A stretch of DNA of 6,911 nt from Novosphingobium sp. GTDB lineage: Bacteria > Pseudomonadota > Alphaproteobacteria > Sphingomonadales > Sphingomonadaceae. Below are positions 1 through 4,558 of the stretch, in pieces. A program made the translations under genes and the position numbers. A model generated the notes under the pieces. It was not told where the DNA came from. It saw only the letters and a list, made by a program, of their open reading frames with translations, and ran no database searches. Every line of letters begins with the position of its first letter. Position 1 is the stretch's first letter. The stretch covers positions 1 to 6,911 of the forward strand of contig JADYXV010000001.1 in assembly GCA_020853995.1 (NCBI GenBank). The letters are read 5' to 3'.

Positions 1-294
1 GTCTGCAATATCCACGGTCGCGCCAAACAGCACACGGCTGCGGTCCTCCTGCCGCGCCGGATCAATCACCCGCGCCGCCTTCATCCGCCGCGCCAGAAAC
101 GCCAGTTGCCGATCAATCTCGCGCATCCGCTTGCGCCCATAGAGATAATCGCCATTCTCGGACCGGTCGCCATTGCCCGCCGCCCAACTCACGATCTCGA
201 CAATCGCGGGGCGTTCTGTGCCCAGCAGCAAATCATAGCGCGCACGCATGGCCGCAAATCCGGCAGGGGTAATGGGATGTCCGTCAGGCTTCAT
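1..294 (-). CDS. greB: Transcription elongation factor GreB (partial, C-terminus beyond the window edge)
   Basis: The first 98 residues of a Gre factor are encoded here; the rest, about 60 residues in a typical 158-residue GreB, lies beyond base 1. GreB enters the RNA polymerase secondary channel and stimulates cleavage of backtracked transcripts. The N-terminal coiled coil is visible, with the tip motif GDRSENGDY at residues 42-50; D43 and E46 correspond to the acidic pair that acts at the polymerase active centre. The arginine-rich stretch GRKRMREIDRQL (53-64) resembles GreB rather than GreA, which reads GDLSEN and lacks the KRxREIDRR-type sequence. The C-terminal FKBP-like domain is just beginning (VLFGATVDI, 88-96). 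The ATG at 294-292 is the first Met after an in-frame TAA, but no clear Shine-Dalgarno precedes it (only CCACCCC). The gene follows slt on the same strand after a 42-bp gap, so it may be read with it. Confidence 0.93.
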   Translation of the reverse strand, partial: MKPDGHPITPAGFAAMRARYDLLLGTERPAIVEIVSWAAGNGDRSENGDYLYGRKRMREIDRQLAFLARRMKAARVIDPARQEDRSRVLFGATVDIAD

Positions 295-336
295 GGGGTG
301 GCTTTAGGGTAAAGGGGGATTGGCCAAATAGCCCGC

Positions 337-2355
337 TCACCCCGGCTCCCGCTTCCCGATGTAATAGCTCATCGGATTGCTCCCGCGATAGCGTGCAAAC
401 TGCGGGTTCATCGCATCGTAAACCACCGCGTTTTCCAGCACGCGCTGCACATAGTTGCGCGTTTCGGAAAGAGGGATGCGTTCGATCCAGTCAATCCAGT
501 CGACGCCGCCACCTCGCGGATCGCCGTTGGCGCGCAGGAACTTGTTCACGTTGCCCGGGCCAGCGTTATAGGCCGCCACGGCCAGCGGCCACGATCCGCC
601 ATAGTATTCCAGCATGCGCTGGAAATAGCCCGAGCCGAGCATGATGTTGTAGCCCGCATCATCGATCAGCGCCTGTGTGCTGTATGACAAGCCAAGCTTG
701 CCCGCCTGTTCGTTGGCAGTGGCGGGCATCAATTGCATCAGCCCGCGCGCGCCCGCGTGGCTCATCGCGTTTTGCGCAAACTGGCTTTCCTGACGGCTGA
801 TCGCATGGATTGCGGTCCATTTGCTTTCATGCCCCTGTGGCACCGGGATCAGCGGGAAGGCGATGTGCTGGAAATCAAGGTAGCCGCGCGCGGCAGCTGC
901 CTGGCCAACGATCACGCCCAGATCGCGCCGCCCCAGATCACGCGCCAGTTGCGCCACCATCATGTGCTGCGCTTCGGTCTGCTGCTGTTCGGCAATTTCC
1001 TTGAAGAAGCGGATCGTCGTTTTCCAGTCTGCCCCGCGCGCCACTTCGCGCACCGCCAGCGTCAGCGGCCGGGCATAGAACCGGCTGCGTTCATCGGGCG
1101 ATACTTGTGCGGTGGAATCGAGCGCGAACTGCGGAACCGCACGGCCCAGCCGCTCAAGCGCCAGCAGACCATAGAACTGGTCGGCATATTGCGCCGCCAT
1201 TTCAAAATAGCGCCGCGCTTCCGCCTGATTGCCCGCGCGCGCTGCTGCCTTGCCCGCCCAGTAAAAGCCCTTGGACCGTGTCCCCGGTGTCCGCGCCGCC
1301 GCGCCATAGCGCCAGAACATCGGCGCGGCACTGGCATAATCGCCTGTGTTGAACCAGCCTTGCGTGCCGCCTAACCACATCAGCGAAGTGTAATCGTCGC
1401 GCAGGTCATACGCGGCTTGGCTGATGTCTTCGCCCGGGTTGAACGCATCATCAATTCCGGCAGCAATGCGCATTGCGGTGCGGGCATCGCCTGCCGCCGC
1501 AGCAGCACGCGCGTTGATCAAAAGTTCCTCGACCCACTTTTCGCGGTCAAGCGGCTGGCGAGCCAGCAGTGGCCTGTTGGCCAGCAAGGACCGCGCGGCC
1601 ACCCCTTGGCCCGATTTGCGCAACTGGCGAACGCGCTGGAACACAAAGCCCGGATCGCTGTTAAGCTGGTCTGCCGAAAGGCCCGCCACCGCGCCAAACG
1701 GATCGCCGCCCTGCATCGCAGCAAGCCGCGCGCCGTCCACGCCCTTCCGCGCGGGGCTGACCCACACGATCTGCCGCGCGGCCTGTGCCGCCGCGCCCGA
1801 CCAGAGCAGCGAGTCCATCCTCGCATCATGATCGTCCAGCGTCAGGCTAGTACCCCAAGTTGCCAGGATCGCACCTTCGGCAGCATCGCTCATCGCTCCG
1901 CCACGCCACGCGGCGCGCGCGGCTTCACGCGCTCCGGGCCGTCCCAGCGCCATCAGCGCAAGTGCATATTGTGCGCGGCCCGCGTTGGTCAGCGGCGGCT
2001 TGCGATCAAAGTATGCAACCACACGAGAAACGTCTGCCGATTCGCGCTCAAGCGCCAATTCGCCAAAGCGCCGCAGCTTCTCCTCATCCGGAAAGTCCGG
2101 ATATGTCAGCACGAAATTGGAATAGTCTGTAAAAGCAAAGCGGTTGGATGACGAAAGCAGCTTCCACCGCTCAACCGCGCCCATCATCTGCCCGCCCCCG
2201 CTGGCAACAAGATTGGCGCGCGCACGATCCCAATCGGCACCACCGGTGGCGTCAGGCCCGCTGGCGTGGACCAAACTTGATGCGGCAAGTGTCTGTAACA
2301 ACACACCTGCAACGCCCCAGCGCAATATCAAGGCTTTCACGTCCATGCGGGACAT
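337..2355 (-). CDS. slt: Soluble lytic murein transglycosylase (Slt70-like, exported)
   Basis: Predicted 672-residue periplasmic enzyme that cleaves the MurNAc-GlcNAc bond of peptidoglycan, forming 1,6-anhydro-muropeptides. An N-terminal signal peptide is visible: basic start, hydrophobic core about residues 14-29, likely cleavage after VHA (31). A long alanine-rich helical region (about 40-500) fits the superhelical ring of Slt70. The SLT catalytic domain (about 510-640) has the acid glutamate E523 in ISRQESQF, GLMQLMPATA (538-547), AYNAGPGN (595-602) and the closing ETRNYVQRV. Its length is close to that of E. coli Slt70 (about 645 residues). I place the start at the ATG at 2355-2353 because an AAGGAG sits 12 nt upstream and the signal peptide follows at once. 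A second ATG three codons later (2346) is possible. The frame stays open upstream to 2583, but that would run antisense into dapA and bury the signal peptide. Divergent from dapA, upstream of greB. Confidence 0.93.
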   Translation of the reverse strand: MSRMDVKALILRWGVAGVLLQTLAASSLVHASGPDATGGADWDRARANLVASGGGQMMGAVERWKLLSSSNRFAFTDYSNFVLTYPDFPDEEKLRRFGELALERESADVSRVVAYFDRKPPLTNAGRAQYALALMALGRPGAREAARAAWRGGAMSDAAEGAILATWGTSLTLDDHDARMDSLLWSGAAAQAARQIVWVSPARKGVDGARLAAMQGGDPFGAVAGLSADQLNSDPGFVFQRVRQLRKSGQGVAARSLLANRPLLARQPLDREKWVEELLINARAAAAAGDARTAMRIAAGIDDAFNPGEDISQAAYDLRDDYTSLMWLGGTQGWFNTGDYASAAPMFWRYGAAARTPGTRSKGFYWAGKAAARAGNQAEARRYFEMAAQYADQFYGLLALERLGRAVPQFALDSTAQVSPDERSRFYARPLTLAVREVARGADWKTTIRFFKEIAEQQQTEAQHMMVAQLARDLGRRDLGVIVGQAAAARGYLDFQHIAFPLIPVPQGHESKWTAIHAISRQESQFAQNAMSHAGARGLMQLMPATANEQAGKLGLSYSTQALIDDAGYNIMLGSGYFQRMLEYYGGSWPLAVAAYNAGPGNVNKFLRANGDPRGGGVDWIDWIERIPLSETRNYVQRVLENAVVYDAMNPQFARYRGSNPMSYYIGKREPG

Positions 2356-2367
2356 ACTATGGACCGG

Positions 2368-2373
2368 CTCCTT
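2368..2373 (-). promoter_or_regulatory. Ribosome binding site of the lytic transglycosylase gene
   Basis: Read on the minus strand this is AAGGAG, a near-perfect Shine-Dalgarno, 12 nt before the ATG at 2355 and 21 nt before the ATG at 2346. No start codon lies in frame between it and 2355. The spacing is a little long but favours the 2355 start over both the later ATG and the far upstream in-frame ATGs. Confidence 0.6.
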
Positions 2374-2441
2374 ATCAGGCGCTGAACAGACCCCCCGTGG
2401 GTATGACACCGCATGTTCGAATTGCGACCATGCGATAATTT

Positions 2442-2446
2442 GAGGG
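2442..2446 (+). promoter_or_regulatory. Ribosome binding site of dapA
   Basis: GAGGG lies 9 nt before the ATG at 2456 but only 3 nt before the in-frame TTG at 2450. This spacing decides for the ATG, which also gives the N-terminus MFSGSIPALVTPF usual for the family. Confidence 0.65.
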
Positions 2447-2455
2447 ATATTGTCC

Positions 2456-3337
2456 ATGTTTTCCGGTTCCATTCCGGCCCTTGTGACTCCTTTTCGCGAT
2501 GGAGCGTTTGACGAGAAAGCATTTCGTCGCCTCGTCGACTGGCAGATCGACAATGGATCGTCCGCTTTGGTGCCTTGCGGCACGACGGGGGAAGCATCAA
2601 CACTGTCAAACGCCGAACATCATCGCGTGATCGAGGTTTGCGTCGAACAAGTTGCAGGCCGTGTGCCGGTCATCGCAGGTTGCGGCAGCAACGATACGAT
2701 GAACGCGCTGCTGCATATGAACTTTGCCAAAAAGTGTGGTGCACAGGCCGCGCTTTGCGTTGCGCCCTATTATAATCGCCCGAGCCAGGCCGGCATCATC
2801 GCGCATTTCAGCTATTTGGCTGAACATAACGATTTGCCGATTGTGCTTTACAACGTGCCCGGCCGAACCGTCACCGATATCCTGCCCGAAACCGTGTGCG
2901 AACTGGCCAAGCGTTTCCCCGGCAAGATCATCGGCATCAAGGACGCCAGCGGCGATCTGTCGCGCGTCACCGATCACCGCATGGGCATTGGCAAGCACTT
3001 CTGCCAATTGTCAGGCGATGATGAACTGGCGCTCCCTGCCAACGCTGCGGGCGCCGTCGGTTGCATTTCGGTCACTGCCAATGTCGCGCCAAAGCTTTGC
3101 GCCGAGTTTCAGGCTGCCTGCGCCGCCAATGATCTGCAACTGGCACGCGAACTGAACGACAAGCTCTATCCGCTGCACTATGCCATGTTTGAAGATGCCT
3201 CGCCGGGGCCGGTAAAGTACGCGCTCAGCCGAATATTCCCCGATATCAGCGATGAATTGCGCTTGCCTATGGTTGCCTGCAACGCCGAAGCGCGCGCGGC
3301 GGTCGACGCTGCGCTGGAGCATGCCGGATTGGTTTGA
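2456..3337 (+). CDS. dapA: 4-hydroxy-tetrahydrodipicolinate synthase (DapA)
   Basis: This 293-residue (beta/alpha)8-barrel enzyme condenses pyruvate with aspartate semialdehyde, the committed step towards meso-diaminopimelate for peptidoglycan and lysine. It acts as a cytosolic tetramer. Visible family signatures are GTTGE (42-46, with the active-site threonines T43/T44), APYYNRPSQ (103-111, Y106), LYNVPGRT (131-138, catalytic Y132 and R137) and GIKDASGD (160-167, Schiff-base lysine K162). The length matches E. coli DapA (292). Of the E. coli lysine-binding positions, H56 and N80 appear kept (H55, N79), whereas H53 and E84 align with N52 and N83, so lysine feedback may be weaker. I take the ATG at 2456 over the TTG at 2450 for its GAGGG spacing. 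It diverges from slt and is followed by smpB after 69 bp that include a hairpin. N-acetylneuraminate lyase-like relatives are less likely because the PGRT and GIKDASGD motifs are typical of DapA. Confidence 0.96.
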   Translation: MFSGSIPALVTPFRDGAFDEKAFRRLVDWQIDNGSSALVPCGTTGEASTLSNAEHHRVIEVCVEQVAGRVPVIAGCGSNDTMNALLHMNFAKKCGAQAALCVAPYYNRPSQAGIIAHFSYLAEHNDLPIVLYNVPGRTVTDILPETVCELAKRFPGKIIGIKDASGDLSRVTDHRMGIGKHFCQLSGDDELALPANAAGAVGCISVTANVAPKLCAEFQAACAANDLQLARELNDKLYPLHYAMFEDASPGPVKYALSRIFPDISDELRLPMVACNAEARAAVDAALEHAGLV

Positions 3338-3345
3338 TGTGGTTT

Positions 3346-3383
3346 CCCGACAAAGTGTAGAGCACCACTTTCGCTTTGTCGGG
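3346..3383 (+). promoter_or_regulatory. Intergenic hairpin between dapA and smpB, with alternative pairings
   Basis: CCCGACAAAG (3346-3355) pairs perfectly with CTTTGTCGGG (3374-3383), a 10-bp stem around an 18-nt loop. Part of the same strand can instead form an inner stem, AAAGTG (3352-3357) with CACTTT (3366-3371), closing an 8-nt loop. The inner stem can stack on CCCGAC/GTCGGG, leaving CGCTTT unpaired. No T-run follows (GCAAGCGCC), so it is not a standard intrinsic terminator. It ends 23 nt before the smpB ATG. It may be an mRNA stabiliser or processing site, a weak or Rho-assisted terminator, or a leader element affecting smpB translation. Confidence 0.55.
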
Positions 3384-3406
3384 CAAGCGCCTACATGGAC
3401 GGAATT

Positions 3407-3889
3407 ATGGCACGTCCTGTAAACCCAGAGTTTGAAAAAACCAAAGTCGTCGCTGAAAACCGGCGCGCGCGGTTCGAATATTTCATCGAAGACCGGTATG
3501 AGGCGGGCATTTGCCTGACCGGTACCGAAGTGAAATCCCTGCGCTTTGGCGAAGGCTCCATTGCCGAAAGCTATGCCGAGGTGAAAAACGGCGAAGTGTG
3601 GCTGGTCAATTCCAACGTGCCCGAATTTAGCCACGGCAACCGCAACAACCACGTGCCAAAACGCCCGCGCAAATTGCTGCTGAAAGAGCGGCAAATTGCC
3701 AAATTCCACGGCGCCGTTGAACGCAAGGGAATGACGCTGGTGCCGTTATCCATCTATTTCAACAGTCGTGGCCGTGCGAAAGTGGAACTGGCACTGGCCA
3801 AGGGCAAAAACGCTGCCGATAAACGCGGCGTGATGAAAGAGCGGGATTGGAAGCGTGACAAGGCGCGGATCATGAAGGATCACGGATAA
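3407..3889 (+). CDS. smpB: SsrA (tmRNA)-binding protein SmpB
   Basis: This 160-residue protein equals E. coli SmpB in length. SmpB binds tmRNA and places it in the A site of stalled ribosomes for trans-translation, tagging the unfinished peptide for proteolysis. Family signatures are NRRARFEYFI (18-27), LTGTEVKSLR (37-46, tmRNA-contacting OB-fold region), KRPRKLLL (85-92), AKGKNAADKR (131-140) and the basic C-terminal tail DWKRDKARIMK (147-157), which becomes helical in the mRNA channel. I prefer the ATG at 3407 because MARPVNPEF is a typical SmpB start and GGACGGA (3397-3403) lies close before it. An in-frame ATG at 3395 would add MDGI and has no ribosome binding site. It sits downstream of dapA and upstream of the DUF2062-cckA pair, all on the same strand. 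No tmRNA gene is in the window. Confidence 0.96.
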   Translation: MARPVNPEFEKTKVVAENRRARFEYFIEDRYEAGICLTGTEVKSLRFGEGSIAESYAEVKNGEVWLVNSNVPEFSHGNRNNHVPKRPRKLLLKERQIAKFHGAVERKGMTLVPLSIYFNSRGRAKVELALAKGKNAADKRGVMKERDWKRDKARIMKDHG

Positions 3890-3949
3890 GCGTACATAAG
3901 TTTTGCGCGCTTCACCGTGTGGTCAGATGGTTTGGTCTAATTGCGGTCT

Positions 3950-3970
3950 ATCGCCCCGTGGTGGGGTGAT
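3950..3970 (+). promoter_or_regulatory. Short hairpin between smpB and the DUF2062 gene
   Basis: ATCGCCCC (3950-3957) pairs with GGGGTGAT (3963-3970) over 8 bp, including one G-T wobble, around a 5-nt loop GTGGT. It lies in the 108-bp gap after the smpB stop codon and 27 nt before the next ATG. No T-tract follows, so intrinsic termination is unlikely to be strong. A role in RNA stability, attenuation or intercistronic processing is possible. The rest of the gap (3890-3949 and 3971-3997) shows no motif I can defend. Confidence 0.4.
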
Positions 3971-3997
3971 CGGAATACGGGTACAAGCGAAAGCGCA

Positions 3998-4558
3998 ATG
4001 TTCGACAGAATCGTCACTTGGGCGCGGGCTAACATGCCAAAGCGCGAGCACCTTGAGGGCAATCGCTTTTCTCGTCCGCTCGCTGCGCGCCATGAATTGT
4101 GGCGTTTCACCCGTCGTTCGGTCCCTCGCGGTGTGGCGGCCGGTTTGTTCGTCGGCATCTTTGCGCTTATTCCCGGTGTACAGATTGTCGGCGCGGCTTT
4201 GATGTGCGTTCCTGTGCGCGGAAACATACCGCTTGCCGTGTTGATGACGTTCGTGTCGATTCCGCCAACCACGCTGTTTGTGTTCCTGCCTGGCGCGGTT
4301 TGGGTGGGTAACAGTTTCGGTTTCCATGCCGACTTTTCAACGATCAGCGAAATGGTCACCCGTGGCGCGAGCGTGGGGGACTGGTTTGCCTGGCTGGGTA
4401 CAGACGCGGCTCCATCGCTCATCATCGGGCTCTTCCTGATTGCGGTCGTTTCAGCGGTCGTAGGATACTTCCTGTCCGCCATCGGCTGGCGCTGGTGGAC
4501 CGCGCGCAAACATCGCGCTCGCAAACTTCGCGCCGTAGCCCGCGACTTTCCTGACTGA
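3998..4558 (+). CDS. DUF2062 family membrane protein, coupled to cckA
   Basis: This 186-residue integral membrane protein has no established function. After a short basic amphipathic N-terminus (MFDRIVTWARANMP) comes RRSVPRGVAAGLFVGIFA (39-56), resembling the conserved opening of DUF2062 proteins, in which a first membrane segment is followed by a PG-V/IQ turn (IPGVQ, 58-62). Hydrophobic stretches lie at about 46-71, 76-104 and 138-163, with IPPTT (88-92) between the first two blocks. The C-terminus (WRWWTARKHRARKLRAVAR) is strongly basic and probably cytosolic. The ATG at 3998 was chosen because the only upstream in-frame start in the gap, a TTG at 3941, would encode the hairpin and give a nonconserved extension. 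No good Shine-Dalgarno is seen. The stop overlaps the cckA ATG (TGATG), implying translational coupling. The family call is from pattern recognition only. Confidence 0.85.
   Translation: MFDRIVTWARANMPKREHLEGNRFSRPLAARHELWRFTRRSVPRGVAAGLFVGIFALIPGVQIVGAALMCVPVRGNIPLAVLMTFVSIPPTTLFVFLPGAVWVGNSFGFHADFSTISEMVTRGASVGDWFAWLGTDAAPSLIIGLFLIAVVSAVVGYFLSAIGWRWWTARKHRARKLRAVARDFPD

Larger units (their letters stand above)
2356..2455. promoter_or_regulatory. Divergent intergenic region between slt and dapA, with candidate extended -10 and inverted repeat
   Basis: This 100-bp spacer must hold or lie close to the promoters of both outward-facing genes. On the plus strand TGCGATAAT (2431-2439) resembles an extended -10 element (TG-N-then GATAAT), but no convincing -35 hexamer lies 16-18 bp upstream. 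A start about 7 nt downstream would leave a leader of only about 10 nt with little room for the dapA Shine-Dalgarno, so the match may be chance. A perfect 6-bp inverted repeat, CGCATG (2410-2415) and CATGCG (2429-2434), brackets 13 bp and touches this motif. It could be a repressor half-site pair. No clear minus-strand promoter was recognised. Confidence 0.3.

Noticed and set aside
733..1374. Plus-strand open frame of 213 codons opposite the catalytic half of the transglycosylase gene
   Set aside because: Composition is that of a reverse shadow, with no start signal or recognisable motif.
1417..2151. Long plus-strand open frame (244 codons) antisense to the transglycosylase gene
   Set aside because: It is rich in Arg, Ala, His and Pro without any domain pattern, and several other antisense frames are also open here. 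This is expected opposite a GC-rich gene; the minus-strand frame carries clear Slt motifs.
2356..2583. N-terminal extension of the transglycosylase up to an ATG at 2583
   Set aside because: It would overlap dapA antisense by 128 bp, place a signal peptide internally and ignore the AAGGAG before 2355.
3346..3383. Intrinsic (Rho-independent) terminator after dapA
   Set aside because: The stem is strong but there is no U-tract and the loop is 18 nt, so I list it as an unassigned hairpin.
3011..3709. Minus-strand open frame of 232 codons across dapA and smpB
   Set aside because: It spans two well-supported plus-strand genes and the intergenic hairpin and shows no family motif.
3941..3997. TTG start for the DUF2062 gene adding 19 residues
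   Set aside because: The extension would encode the intergenic hairpin and reads as random (RSIAPWWGDRNTG); the ATG at 3998 gives a typical N-terminus.
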